A stretch of DNA of 64,000 bases, taken from the NCBI RefSeq assembly GCF_963576615.1, contig NC_088708.1:9114001-9178000 (forward strand), given 5' to 3'. The stretch's first letter is position 1, and every line of letters begins with the position of its first letter. Under the pieces are notes generated by a model, which saw only the letters and a program-made list of their open reading frames with translations, was not told the origin of the DNA and did no database searches. Made by a program: the position numbers and the translations under genes. Origin of the DNA: Watersipora subatra (Eukaryota > Bryozoa > Gymnolaemata > Cheilostomatida > Watersiporidae). Shown here piece by piece: positions 1-13,432 of the stretch.

Positions 1-3000
1 TTAATATCGAATAAGTTTTTAACACTGGTAGAGACTTCACTAGGAGCGGAGGTTATCGGTAGAAGGAAGTTCTTGTAACCTTTCAACATAGCAGCCATGA
101 ATCGAAGAAATGCTTCCTGGATTAACAGTTCCATGGCATTCTACAACATCTTCAGAGAATAAAATACTAGCTAATCAGCTGTCTTTCTAAAATGTCATGA
201 GCCTCAAACATAGCTCTACACGAGTAACCTTGTGGTCTGAAAGTAAGTATTACGTTGTACTTGTTTGTATTGGTTAAACACCCTCATAGGTTACACCATT
301 TGTCTGGGGTTATGCAAGCACGGTGTCTTATAGCTTATACAGAATAAAATAGGGGCACAGAAATTCTGTCAAACAGTTTACTCAATCCAATTACAAGTGG
401 TCTTCATTATGTGCTTGGTATTTTTAGCTTTCCTTATATCAATCTCACGCTTTTAAAGCATAACAGTCAGCCTATCTACCTCCCTACTGACTCAACATCT
501 ACCTCACTACTGACTCAACATCTACCTCACTACTGACTCAACATATACCTCACTACTGAGTCCATATCTACTTCCCTACTGACTCAACATCTACCTCCCT
601 ACTGACTCAACATCTACCTCCCTACTGACTCAACATCTACTTCCCTGCTGACTCAACATCTACCTCCTACTGACTCAACATCTACCTCCCTACTGACTCA
701 ACATCTACCTACCTGCTGACTCAACATCTACCTCCCTACTGACTCCACATATACCTCACTACTGAGTTCATATCTACCTAACTACTGATTGAATCTTGCA
801 AGTTCTTCCTTTACAACTTTGAAACATTTAAGGTATTATTCATATTGAATGACAGATTTAAGGATTTCTTTGCACAAATAATGATTTTTTGCCTAACAAT
901 TCCTAGTTCCTGAATTAATCATATAAAGTAAAAATATAACCTTTTCCAGTTAATATTTAATAAACGCGTCCATTCAATTTTTTAATAATATTTGCTAGTA
1001 ACAGTCAATTGGTTTGCTGTCAGTTATGCTATGAATCATAATGCTTATCAAGATATGGTAGCTTTTTCAGTATATTACCTCTGCTGCCACCTGTTTTTCA
1101 CTAGACATCACAGTGCCATGCTGCTCGCTGACTATCTTGTAGTAAAGATTTTCCAATGTCGCCCTGAGCACTTTCGTGGGCCTCTATAACAAACAGCATG
1201 TTATCCAAGAGCAGCTACGGCAATGCCACACTGATATGCTTTTGTAAAAAATAAACCAAATTTATTTGATTCTTATACAGTACATAGCATACCTTAGGTA
1301 AGAGTTTGCTGTCGCTGGGCTTTGAAATTGTGTTTGTGTCAAGGTCAAAGCATGTAACGTCCTGCGGAGGGTCATATAGGTCAAAGTATCGTGAGTCAAC
1401 TCCTAGCAAACAATGTGCATTGTAAGACTCTTATACTAATCTGCTTATGACAAACTACTTCCAGTTTCGACATGTTTAATGATTCCAGCCTCCTTTCCAT
1501 CGCATAAACTCGGTTGATCCCAAATTTAAAACCAGATGCTGGTAGGATGACTTTAGAAACAAGCAAGTGAAGAGACAGGAAATGAACAGGTAAACAGACT
1601 TGTGTTCAAACAGGTACATTTATACAGAAGAGAAAATGATTGTTTAGGTTGTCTTACGCGTAATGGGTAGGGGTCCATCTATAATGGAAATAGGTACTAA
1701 CCAAATATGTATGGCACGGGAGCAAAGAGCATCTGCGTGAGGCCGAGGGGACACAGGGGAATGTAAGGGCATTTCCAGCTGAACGGAAATATCATTGTTC
1801 CTAAAACATCAGTTGAAAATACATAAAAAATGGGGCTGCTGAAAATCTCTCGAGTAATAAACAAGGGCAATATGTAGGAGCTTTTAGTAACTAAAGGCTG
1901 GTTCACACTATATTACCGTATTTCAGCTTTAATGCCACAATACTTCGGTGATCGTCGATGATAGCAATTTTCACACTATCACAAACTCATCCGCGTTTAC
2001 ATCAGCGAATACTCCGCTACACATCTCATTTTTCTTTTTAATTTTTCTAGAAGGAACCTATTGGTTGCCACATGCTCGAACCAAGAACTAGTCCCTGGCA
2101 ACTATCATAAATGAAAATAAATAGATCACGCCATTCGGGACAGCGAGTTACCATCCCCGAAATGGTGCTCATTGTACAGACTGTCATTGATGCTCGGCAA
2201 ACCATCGAGAAAGTTTGACAGCTGCAAACTTTCCCGGCGTATCCGCGTTGCTTCGTCAATGCCATCAGTTTGCGGTGCACATAGTCGACAATGAATGCCG
2301 AAAGGACAGCCCCAACATATGACGATGGTGTGAACCAGCCTTCAAACCTGTTTTCACAGTCATGCACTAATTATGATGTCTTATTACAATGGCGTTGACA
2401 ATAAAGATAAATAAATTGTCTTTTTGCAAAATCGATATTTTTTAATAATGCTTTTTAGTAATGCCTGTATATTGAGTGGTGAAATTAGATGTTCAAAGTT
2501 ATTTTTATTAATATTTTTTTATTGACATTAAATGTAGAACTACCGCGATAGTTTATCATTACAGATGACTTTGCTAACTGTAAATACCATAGATATAGTA
2601 AACCCTAGATTGGTGAATAGCTATCATTACAATGGAGCAAAAGTGAGGCCTATAATTGGCTGTTGTTCTCACGACGTTACGTCGCAGTGATGTGCATCAC
2701 GGCAACTGAGCCTTCAGCTGAGCAACGAGTTTAGTAGCGAAAGCATGCTTGTCCTACTAGTTTGTAAGTCATAAACTTTACAATAAGACCAAATTCTTGG
2801 TGCAATGTCATCAGAGGAGACTACAACACCTACGGTATGTGAACCCACAATAAAAATTTTAAATACTTGGTAAACTTAACCTTTGCACATGTACTATATC
2901 ATTGGTTCACGTTGTAAGTTGCTACTGGAAACTAACTATCAACTCAACTGAACTTACTTGTCTTATCATGGGCTCATAACAACGAACATACCTTTCTATG

Positions 3001-6000
3001 ATTATTCTGAATTGAAAGTGAAGTAAATGAATGCTTGGGACTGTCAAAAGTAAGAATGTCTAGACTGATTACAACAACACATATTACATACTTGTCTCTC
3101 AGCTGATAGGGTTGTAATCTAGCTTGGCATGATTGATCAAATGCCTTTTTTGTCTCATTCCAAGTAATGTAATGATATTCATTCTACTACATGTATGTAT
3201 TGTTAATGTTTAGGCTAAGAAAAAGTCAAGCCGCAGCTGGTGCTGTGCCTATGAATGTTCAAGCTATCCTGAGAAATGCCCAGATCTGGCATTTAATCGC
3301 TTTCCAAACAAAAAACGAGCTGAAACCCGTAATGCTTGCCTAAGGCAGTGCGAAGACAGGATTGGACTCCAACATCAAGCTCTGTATTATGCAGTGGATA
3401 TTTTCAGAAAGACTGCTACAAGGTTCCACCAGGTATTGGAAGAAAACCAATGCTAAAATCTGATGCAATAGCCTACCTACAATATTTACAGCTATCCATC
3501 CTACCTTCAGCCAAAAGCTGTGAAAAGACAGACACCAACCATAAGAACAGAAAGCCTGCCAAAACTTGAAAAAACATCTCAGACAGCAGCCAGCACCAAA
3601 ATACCTGACCCTGAAAGTACTACACCTGGTGATACTACTATCCATGATGATGAGCAACCTGCAGCTTCTGACAATCAGGACACACCTACAGCCTCGACAA
3701 TGAGCTGCCGACGTGGTGGTAGACCTAAACAGCCTGCTGTCACATGTATCTCAATATTAAAAAGAAGAATTGATTAGAGCAGAGGAATAGGATTCAAAAT
3801 TATTTGATCACAATACTGAAAAAGAACAATAAACTTAACAATATAGAGCTTACATCGATGGATAGATGTCTAGGATTATTGTCAAGCGAAACCACAAACA
3901 ATGCTAGAAAGACTAAAAAGACTTACAGCAAATAGGTAAAAGAGTTTGCCATAACATTGTTCTATTATTTGCCCAAGGCTTATGAATACCTGCGGACACA
4001 ACTTACATTACCAAATTCACGCACTATCCGATCATAGTTTTGGTCATGACATATGTCATCTAGAATTTGAAAAATGCCATCTGCAGATAACTGCTTCTAA
4101 ATTTCATTTGATTCATTAGTTTGTTATTAGCATAATTTCTATTTGGTCACTTTTTGTATTATCAATTTTATAGCTTTTCAATCATTGGTATTATCCATTA
4201 CTGTGTGTCTAAGATTCTTGCCCTTTTCATCCAAAGTCAGTTTTATATATTATCAATAAAATATGCAGTCTCACATGCACAAACTATGGAAAAATTGAGC
4301 ACTTTTTAGTGTTAAGTCAATAGGAGTTCATAGATCAGCTGATTCACTTTACACATCACCATGACGTTGCGTCATGCTAATTATAGGCCTCACATATCTA
4401 GGGTTTACTATATCTATGGTAAATACACTTGGCGCTAAACGAACTGGCCAATGAGACATGAACAATGTAAAGTATTTTGAATAAACTTCACAGCGTTGGA
4501 CCTACAATGTAGCGTCGATTTTCTGGATAGCTCATGATGAACATGTCAGTACACAATGGCCTATGATAGCTCATGATGAACATGTCAGTACACAGTGGCC
4601 TATGTAAGCTCATGATGAACATGTCAGTACACAATGGCCTATGTAAGCTCATGATGAACATGTCAGTACACAATGGCCTATGTAACCAGAATGTAAAAGA
4701 TATGAGTTAGACAGTTCTGATTAGTCAACATTTTACATAGAGTCATTTTACATAGAGCCATTTTACATAGAGCCGTAGTCATGGCACTGGTAATGGATAC
4801 ATACCAACAGCCTCGATGACACCGGTAAGAACGGCGGGTCTCAAAGAATGAATAAGGATCTTTTTCTCAAGAAGGGTGGCAGTGAGAAGAGTCACAGTAT
4901 TTTCGACTCCGAGATTCTTTAACATTGTCATGAAAGAAGCACCGCTGCAAAATCGCTAATATTTTTAACAGCGTACCCAATGAACAAATATATATTTATG
5001 TACTGCAAATGCCTGTGCTTACGGGACTGATGGAGCAGTGTTTATTATGAATGATAATTCAAACCTGAACTCTTAGTATGTCTGCTGTTGGCAGTTAGCC
5101 GTGATACGCATACTGTAATGACACAATCACACCTAGCAGGAACCACTACTGGAGATCGGTCAATTCATGATAATGAATGGCAGAATATTGTTGTGATGAC
5201 AATGACATGTATGTTTCAACGCCTGAACATTGTTTCAACGCCTGAACATTGTTTCAACGCCTGAACATTGTTTCAACGCCTGAACATTGTTTCAACGCCT
5301 GAACATTGTTCAAACGCCTCAACAATGTTTCAACGCCTCAACATTGTTTCAACGCCTCAACATTGTTTCAACACCTCAACATTGTTTCAACGACTCAACA
5401 TTGTTTCAATGTCTCAACATTGTTTCAACGCCTGAAAGACTGGTTTTTGTAGCATCCTTCAATGCATGGAAACCCACGAATTTCAAAGATTTCTGATGGA
5501 AGATTTCAAAGATGGAAGAAATCTTTCCTACGACGTTTACCCTTCAAGAACAGATCCTCTCAAGGATCATCCTGCAAGTCATAACCATTGAGATATGAAG
5601 CCCTTAAACTTAGTGGCAGTAAAATAATAAAAAAGGCCTTTGAAGAAAAGACAAGGACTTTTTTAGCTAATCGTTACCAAGTCCAACATCAACAAAACTT
5701 ATGCAATTAAACCAATATGTCCATAACATGAGTTTGTTAAATGACGCAGGTGTTGGAATAGGAATGTGTGTAACACACTACTGTGATGTGTGTAATCACA
5801 GTAATGTGTGTAACACACTACTGTGATGTGTGTAATCACAGTAATGTGTGTAACACACTACTGTGATGTGTGTAATCACAGTAATGTGTGTAACACACTA
5901 CTGTGATGTGTGTAATCACAGTAATGTGTGTAACACACTACTGTGATGTGTGTAATCACAGTAATGTGTGTAACACACTACTGTGATGTGTGTAATCACA

Positions 6001-9000
6001 GTAATGTGTGTAACACATTACTACTATTGATCCTCACGCATAAGCAGACGACTCAAAAAGAACTAAGTGAACTTGTTCAGCACCAAAAGAGCAGAACTAG
6101 GGTTGCGTGAGCACATACCTGAGAGGTATTGGACTCTCATCGGGAAGGTTAATCTCTATGAGGCACGTCTCTGAGAGTAGAGCTTGAATCCGTGGCCTTT
6201 GGGGGCTTGGGTATGGCACTTCCCACATGAAATGTGCTATCAGCCTATAACAAGCCATTAGACTAACATATTCAACTATTTGGTAGCTGGGTAATCACTC
6301 TAACCATTAGCCATGCAAGAACTACTCGATTAAACACTTCATGTCACTGTAAAATCCATTAGATAGACATTCATTTCATTAAATATCAGAAAAAGCACTT
6401 AGATTCAAGAAATACAGAACAGATGTGAAATGCATGACGAGGCTTGACATCATGATGCACCTAAAGGGCAGCTAATCTGCTTCCTCATGTTATATGAGTT
6501 GTTTATGATAAAACTGACAGCTCTCCATCTCCATGAATTTGGCAGCCAGAACTTCCCTAGACAGCCTACCGGTGTAAGTAATTTGAACTCTACCTGCTGA
6601 CAGCTATTTACATAACTGACAGCTCAATTGGATAAAACAAACCTCTCTATCTGTATATTGCTAGGCTCTACAGCTACTGCCACATCATGCAAGTACATCA
6701 GAAAGTTTCTGAAAGCTCGGAAGAAAGGTCTTCTTGAAAGAATACAAATGGCTTTGTTCACATGGACGAGCCTTTTCTTCTTCAAGTGAAGCCCCAAAGC
6801 TTTCCTTTCTGGAGCTGCTAGTGAGTCAGTTCTATCGAAGAGCTCATAGAAATGCACAGCAGCGCCGTAGACCTGAAGCAAACAAAAATAATAAAGCTTT
6901 CTAGTGGCAAACCATTTTAAACCACGCCTCTGCTGCGATAAAGAAAAATAAATGGTATCCGTTCTAGTAAAACTGCTGTGACTAGAGTCGGTATTTTAAC
7001 GTATAAGACACTCTCATGTATCTCCAAGCATTCGACTGGGATTCCCCAAATGACACCATGAGCAACACTAACTTTTGAGCGATCTATGTTACATGTCTAA
7101 GCGTAGCTGCGGAACTTAAGCGTAGCTTTTTAATGCCAAAAAGGTAAATATGTATTATAAAAACGTAAGAAGTGTTTTAATCTTTACCGATATAATTATG
7201 TTTTAAAATAGTTTTACAAATTGTCAGGAAGCAGGTAATAAATTAGATCAAATTCGGGGCCAAATCTAAAAACAAATCGCTAGTCAGAAGAGCTAAATAA
7301 CAAGCGCATTTTTCATTTTCTAATACCTGCTTTTTACACGCTCAACGTTGCATCCAATTTGGCAGCACACTTGTCATACTTTAGCCAGAGCTATGTTACT
7401 TTTTTCCAACCTCAAGGAAAGTCTGTGTTCCAGGTCAACAAATAATAGACCTACCTTTTTTCCATCAAATAAAGTGAGGACAAATGTAGCAAAGACTGGT
7501 TTAGCCTGAGCAGCCTTCTCTGGCCAGGACTCGAGTAGGGCGCCCATGGGCAGTCCAAACATTGCTACAGAGTCATCGCTGGGGACGGCTAAGTCTGGCC
7601 AATCCCACATAGGATATCTGCTTAGTACAGCTGTAAAACCAAGATTAACATAAGAAAGGCTTAGAGTGTTTGTTGTAACCCATTCAATTAGCATAATACT
7701 TCCTGTGACATCAACATTATGTACATCTATCTATATATATGTTTCTCAAAGTTTGTATATCTGTCCGTCTGTGTCTGTGTATGTCCAGCTATAGCAATTA
7801 AAATCTTTGAATAGAGAGCTTGTATTGTAGAAGATTTGATCTCAGACCCGCCGTTCGCCAGTCCGATTACCTTACCAATTAAGGGGCTCGCTAGACGATA
7901 TATGTCGTTATATCGGTGCAAATACGCTACCGCTCTCCGTTACGACGCAATATGATGGAGAGCGGTAGCCTAAGTTTATGCATGCTCAATGGTGAGAGCA
8001 AATAGTTAGCTCTTATTAGTAAGCTTACTCAATTTAGCCATTGGCAATGTAATAACAATCTGTCCAATCGTGACGTCAATCATAAGGCTGACACAGCAGC
8101 TGGCCCTGATCTCGGTGCTCTGTCGTTACATTATACTTATTGAATATATTAAAATACGAATGCTTTCCGAAAATAGTATTGGTTACCACAAACTTGCTTA
8201 AAGATCATGATTATGTACGAGACCATGCCGAGTAGCCTAACAATTATAAGTGCACTTCTAAGTGGACACAGCTCTGTCCAGCTCGTATTATAGTAAAGGT
8301 TTAGACTAGCTTAATTTACTAGCTTAAGTTACTAGCTTAAGTTACTCAAATTCATTGGGTAATTATATTATTACCCATGCAAGGCCAGGCATTCACCTAG
8401 TATAATTTATTTACTTTTATTTATTTACATAGTATAATTTTATAATTATACAAATTCTTTATAAATGGACACGAGCTTCAGGTGGAATCTGAGACCTGAG
8501 AAACAACAACCGAGCTGCGTACGAATATTCTATGTATAAACATGTACGAGTAGCAAAAACATAAATTAAATCAAAGGGCATAGGGCAAAAAGGGCAGCAA
8601 CACTTTCAGGCATTTAAATTAACTGACTGGACATTCGTTAACAAAGCCTTAAACAGTTGCAATGCTCTGTAAACACATCTTTGTAGGAGACTAACCCTAC
8701 TTACCCTAGTCGCTGGCATATAAGAGAGCAAATCCAGGTAATTTACCTGGCTTATACGCAATGGAGTAGTCTTTGCACATAGACTTCTTGTAGCAAAGAA
8801 ATATACTCGAACTCATCATGGCATGGTTGAGGTTCTTATCTATCTTGCAGTAGGAGTGAGGCGGCTTCTCTCCCTGCAAAACATTCTTGCCTTATAACCA
8901 TGATCAACAAAAAGGTTTCCATAAGATATGGCTCAATGCACCATAACATAGAATACGGACCGCTGCATATGAAGTCTGGTTCACAATGAACACCGACATC

Positions 9001-12000
9001 TATGCCTTCAAAAATTATATTCCTAGATGTTTTTTCAACTCTCTGGCATTAGCACTAATCTATACTTACCTATAACAACAAGATTAGGGTAACAGTCATG
9101 TAGATGAAGGTCATCATAACAGCAATAATTATTCGCGATCAGAACTTGAATTCACATTGCATGTGTGTGACCTCGGTGTTCATGGCAAAATAGGCAGCTG
9201 CATGAACAGTATCACTCAACATACTATACAATGCTATGGGACTTGATGCTCAAGAGATTTTTTCAGATACATTTAACACCTACCTTGAATATTAATTTGT
9301 CAGATACACCCCTTTACTGGTAGCATTTTTATATAAGCTGTTTGGATAATCTTTCGACATTAGAGTGAAATATAGAAAAACAAAATTACTAAACTATCAA
9401 AACTGTTGAGAAATGTAGTTTAAAAAATTTGGAATATACAACATATATTTTAATTTAGCAAATGCAATAGAGCTTTGAAATAAATGAAGGCAACAATAGT
9501 AGCCAGGCTGCTCCGGAAAGGCTATGGTTCCTTGTTCTGGGAAGGCTATATTTCTTTGTTCTGGGAAGGCTATGGTTCTTTGTTCTGGGAAGGCTATGGT
9601 TCTTTGTTCTGGGAAGGCTATGGTTCCTTGTTCTGGGAAGGCTATGGTTCCTTGTTCTGGGAAGGCTATGGTTCCTTGTTCTGGGAAGGCTATGGTTCCT
9701 TGTTCTGGGAAGGCTATGGTGTGGACGCTATGGTCAGAATTAGCTACTGGCCTCCGGGAGCAAATGTATTAGTCAATTTATTAGTCACTAGTTTTGAGGA
9801 GTTAGTTGCATCAAATTGGGATCAGCTATTGGGCTTCAGCCAATTAGACTGTTTTGCAAAATATCATTAATTTTGAAGTTTGGCTCACACTAGAAATTGA
9901 ATGTCAGTCAACTATCCATTTGTTAAAAACTTAATAAAATGAGTAATTGGTTTCTCAACTGTTTTATTATATGAGTTGATTGTTTATTTCAGATCATATC
10001 GTATAATTTATTTCAGCTCATATCGTACACTTTATTTCAGTTCATTTCGTACAGTTTATTTCAGCTCATATCGTACACTTTATTTCAGCTCATTTCGTAC
10101 AGTTTATTTCAGTTCATATCGTACAGTTTATTTCAGCTCATATCGTACACTTTAGTTTGGCTCATATCATATACTTTATTTGTACCTAGAGCTATATTGT
10201 TATGTATCACCTCGATACCAACAAGAGCCGATTTGTAATTCACTGTACTTTTTTTAATTTTGACTAGCAATTATGCAATTGAATCAAAATTTAAAACTGA
10301 AATAGAATGATACTTTGACTTTACAAATTTAACAGTGGTCTTCTTTTTAGAGCTAAAAATAAAAACTAGTATCACACATCCTTGAGCCAAACAAATAAGC
10401 ATTTTGCTTGTATATAAAGCACCTACAGTGGTTTACATATAACAACAGCAATCTATTGCATATACGGTGAAGTCAAGGTAATATAAAGTAACATCTGTAT
10501 ACCAGGTATACAGAACACACCTGTAGATTAACTATTGATGTTAATTATATGCTTTTTGTACCACGAAAACAACAATGACAAAAAGGTCATATTATATTAA
10601 TTTGTGAGTACTAGCATTCACACTCATTGCAACAGCTAACTGCCAGACAGTTGACCCATCGTACTATCTACCCTCATATTACATGACCCATATAAAGAAT
10701 GCGTGCGGGAAGATTGTGTGGAAGTGAATTCTGTGTAGCAGTTGTACATATGAGAAACGGATTGATTACCACATAAATGTAAAGCGAATGTGGACTACCT
10801 ACATGTAGGTGGTAAATATAACTGAACACAATATACCGTATTATAGAACTACATTCCTGGATAATTGTCAAAATCTCAGATTGGCCAGCCGAGTTAGTAT
10901 GAACCATCCGTTACTATCACGGTCTAATTGAAATCCATTTTCTAATTCATGTTACAGCCCAATATTGATGTGCGATGTTTGTATGAGCGAGTCCGTCCTA
11001 CTCAGTGACACTCTTCCATTATAGACAATAACAATCATCAATGATTTAGGCAAATATTGTTCTTTAAATGTTACTAGCTGTATCGACGCAGAAAAAATAT
11101 TAGAAAGCCATGAGTCTAAATAAACAAAATGACTGTTATTATTACTCATCCCATGCTATCATGGAATGATAGCATGGGAAGCTGTGTGTGAGTCTGCCAT
11201 TAGGTGAACTTCACGTTTGAAGAAAGTTAGATCCGTGAATTGATGTTCAAGGTCTGAGAACGGTTGTCAAAGGCGTTTGATGAGGAGGCTCAAAGCATGC
11301 AAAAAGGCATTCAAGACCAACAGGCATTGAGGAAAATGTCAAAAAACTTGTATGAGTGCTAAAAACTTGCACATGCAAATGAGTGGACATGCATGACTAA
11401 CGTTTTACTTATAAAGTCGGGTTTGGGATGAAACGATGTATATAAAAACAGTACTACAGTTCGTGGCATTTATGCTCATCAATGATTTACTAGGTGCAAC
11501 TAACAACATGCTACATGCCTTCACCATCGCCTCTCCTGCTTCAACAGTTACCTCAACAGTTACCTTTGCTATTATGGTGTTAGAAACATTAGGGTTGGTT
11601 AAAGACCAAGTATGGAACATTACATTCTACATGTTGTATACAGCGTACGACCACCAGATTCCCAATGATAATAATTTACTTGTATTCCAACAGGCAGAAA
11701 ACACTAATATAAACAATGTATGTCATGCCACAGCACAGCATAAATTACTAAAACTAATCTATTTGAGGTAGCAGAGTACACCTTGTCTAGTGAGTATGAT
11801 AAACTTAGGGTAGCAATCTATTTGAAGTAGCAGAGTACACCTTGTCTAGTGAGTATGATAAACTTAGGGTAGCAATCTATTTGAAGTAGCAGAGTACACC
11901 TTGTCTAGTGAGTATGATAAACTTAGGGGTAGCTTTAGGGTGCAAGTTTGACATATGACAGAGTTGTGATTAATCTACACAGACATGAGCGAGATGTCTG

Positions 12001-13432
12001 TGCAGATGATTACAATTGTGCCAATGCCATTTTGATATTCTTACTTAACTGATCTTACTTAATTAAATCCTAACGTGCCATTCACCAGGTCCTATCTGAC
12101 CGATAATAAAAGCAATCCTGGGCATCGCTGGGCATACTCTTAACTCAGACAAATGGCCACGAACAACTATCAAAACAAGCAATGTTAGCAGTCTAAGCAC
12201 AACCCAGTGTAGTTACAGAGAAACAAGATGGCAGAGTGTGTACCTTGCTAGCATTGATCACACTGATGCCCGTAACAGCTAGGATGTCGGAACTTGCAGT
12301 TTCTGATGCTCTCCTATAGGTGAGATATATCCTGTTAGAAGTGTTGTTAATGTTGGCAGGTCTGCCGTAGGGAGTTGTGTACAGTACTTCACATCCTTGT
12401 AAGACTCGTTCACTGCCCTCAATCAGCACTCTGTAATGTTTGATATAAGCTATGCATCAAACGGAGATGGGCACAGATCATTTTGGTAATCAGAACCAAG
12501 CCCGGAAGTATCTAATTAATACTATACAAAAAGGATACTGCAAAAATAGTAAGCATAAAATGAACACAAACCCAATATCAGTAAGAGGGGATTTATCCCT
12601 GCCTCTTCTGAAGCATATGAAGATTTCGGGACTACGGATACTGCCGTGGTTAAGATCAGCAATATGGCCAGTGGGAGTTTCAAGAAGAGGTTTATATCTA
12701 CAATACAAAATCAAATTCTAATATGGCGACAAGGCACATCCTACACTCAAACGATGGAAGCTGTAATCAATGTAGCATTAATTATTGAATACCGTGTTAA
12801 TGGTTAACTGAAAGCATTTTAAAATTATATCTATTTATAACAATATTATCGAGATTTTTCATTTTTCAACAATGATATTGATCATAAAACAAAAAACCAG
12901 TTATGGAAACAAAAACACCAACAGTGCAAACACCAAGCTGCGGCATAAGGAAGTCTTTTTATCGGCAAGCATATAATTATGAATTACGAGGTGAACGCCG
13001 ACGATTAGCCAATGTGTGAATGCAAGAAAAAAACACTTCTGTTGGCTGCCATTCTAATATATTTTTTTTCTCATCTCGTCGTTTTGGTTCCCCAACTTGG
13101 CAGATAATTATAACGTAAGATCAAAGCGGATTCTACAACTACTAAAAAAGTCTGTCATATTTATGCATCTCACATTGATGATTGAGCGAAAAACATTAGA
13201 ATGTTTTATCAATTGTGGGCCATCATAACTAGGAAACGTAAGACCATAAATCTGATAGAACTTACCCCGGAGGACATTCCTCACCCTCATTGGGTATAAT
13301 CACACATACATCAGTAATTGGTTCATTCTTACTCGTTGGCTTGAGCTGTCCTTCGCTGGATAAGTCTAGTGGCGACGGATTTTTAGGGAGACCCACCACC
13401 ATAAAATAATCTGCAACCCGTCGCCCACTCAT
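1..13432 (-). CDS. DENND4: DENND4/Crag-family DENN-domain Rab GEF, N-terminal part, 12 exons, 3' end outside window
   Basis: Exons by decreasing coordinate: 13432-13266, 12697-12572, 12430-12244, 8873-8747, 7630-7455, 6872-6643, 6244-6119, 4944-4805, 1800-1702, 1402-1293, 1183-1079, 140-1 (continues). Every junction has GT-AG ends and codon phase is kept throughout. The ATG at 13432 starts [10 protein letters not shown], matching the family N-terminus. Visible family blocks in order: PITDVCVII (about residue 40), [11 protein letters not shown] and [24 protein letters not shown] with RIYLTYRRA (MABP region), [16 protein letters not shown], the uDENN block [13 protein letters not shown], the cDENN blocks [53 protein letters not shown] and [11 protein letters not shown], then [13 protein letters not shown], and the dDENN start [21 protein letters not shown]4 proteins are guanine exchange factors for Rab10 in secretory and basolateral traffic; that role is inferred by family. 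Vertebrates have A, B and C paralogues; one invertebrate orthologue is assumed here. Confidence 0.93.
472..785. repeat. 23-bp minisatellite in DENND4 intron 11
   Basis: About 13 units of CTACCTCCCTACTGACTCAA plus CAT, with single-base variants (CTCACTACTG, CTTCCCTACTG). Confidence 0.92.
1894..2342. mobile_element. MITE in DENND4 intron 8, termini AAGGCTGGTTCACAC
   Basis: 15-bp perfect terminal inverted repeats at 1894-1908 and 2328-2342 flank about 420 bp without a convincing gene; the open frame on the minus strand lacks any known domain. The interior has higher GC than its surroundings. The superfamily is not certain. Confidence 0.65.
2586..4420 (+). mobile_element. THAP-domain DNA transposon (non-autonomous or decayed) in DENND4 intron 8
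   Basis: Terminal inverted repeats start ACCATAGATATAGTAAACCC at both ends (2586 onward; complement ending 4420), flanked by a 4-bp duplication AAAT (2582-2585, 4421-4424). The termini extend inward as matching GAGGCCTATAATT. Coding pieces on the plus strand, opposite to DENND4, are given separately. At 1835 bp it is short for an autonomous element and no catalytic transposase core is visible. Confidence 0.75.
2805..3777 (+). pseudogene. THAP-like zinc-finger protein of the transposon at 2586-4420
   Basis: A short first exon 2805-2834 ([10 protein letters not shown], donor GTATGT) joins in phase to an exon starting at 3214. That exon encodes a Lys/Ser stretch, then [20 protein letters not shown] with [20 protein letters not shown], which has the C-x2-4-C spacing, FP and Arg-rich features of a THAP (C2CH) finger. 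The frame stops after VLEENQC near 3455. A later open frame (about 3492-3777) encodes a Ser/Thr/Pro-rich stretch ending SCRRGGRPK, an AT-hook-like motif, and may be a further exon; the junction is uncertain. THAP fingers occur in P-element-like and related transposases and their host derivatives. No catalytic domain follows, so this is probably a remnant. Confidence 0.55.
4529..4684. repeat. 39-bp minisatellite, 4 units
   Basis: Units AGCTCATGATGAACATGTCA plus GTACACAATGGCCTATGTA. It lies between the THAP transposon and exon 8 of DENND4. A smaller 17-bp triplication (TTTTACATAGAGCCA) follows at about 4732-4775. Confidence 0.92.
5211..5440. repeat. 19-bp minisatellite in DENND4 intron 7
   Basis: About 12 units of TGTTTCAACGCCTGAACAT; right-hand units carry CTCAACAT variants. 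Confidence 0.92.
5763..6016. repeat. 40-bp minisatellite with palindromic units, about 6.3 copies, next to DENND4 exon 7
   Basis: Unit GTAATGTGTGTAACACACTA plus CTGTGATGTGTGTAATCACA. Copies are essentially identical. Each unit contains two short inverted pairs (TGTGT/ACACA and TGTGATG..AATCACA), so single strands could form a row of hairpins. Confidence 0.95.
7730..8401. mobile_element. Non-autonomous Helitron-like element in DENND4 intron 4
   Basis: Left end TCTATATATATGTTTCTCAAAG with a following TATGTCCAGCTATAGCAATT motif that recurs at 34744-34763; right end CATGCAAGGCCAGGCATTCA then CTAGT at 8397-8401. This fits Helitrons (TC start, CTAGT end, no inverted termini). An internal hairpin GCTACCGCTCTCC ... 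GGAGAGCGGTAGC lies at about 7928-7970. No Rep/helicase coding seen. Confidence 0.5.
9515..9724. repeat. 24-bp minisatellite in DENND4 intron 3
   Basis: About 9 units of GGCTATGGTTCCTTGTTCTG plus GGAA. The multiple-of-three period opens two plus-strand frames (EGYGSLFW or GKAMVPCS repeats) up to 128 residues; neither looks like a gene. Confidence 0.93.
9985..10185. repeat. 23-bp minisatellite in DENND4 intron 3
   Basis: About 8 units of TTTATTTCAGCTCATATCGT plus ACA, with T/C variants. Each unit contains a TTTATTTCAG acceptor-like string on the plus strand, but DENND4 is on the minus strand. Confidence 0.9.
11149..11179. repeat. Perfect 14-bp stem-loop
   Basis: TCCCATGCTATCAT, loop GGA, ATGATAGCATGGGA. 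Lies in DENND4 intron 3. Confidence 0.8.
11756..11937. repeat. 59-bp triplication in DENND4 intron 3
   Basis: Three almost identical copies starting AATCTATTTGARGTAGCAGA and ending TAAACTTAGGGTAGC. Confidence 0.93.

Noticed and set aside
9484..9870. 128-codon frame with EGYGSLFW repeats
   Set aside because: Product of a 24-bp array; a second frame is equally open, and it is antisense within a DENND4 intron.
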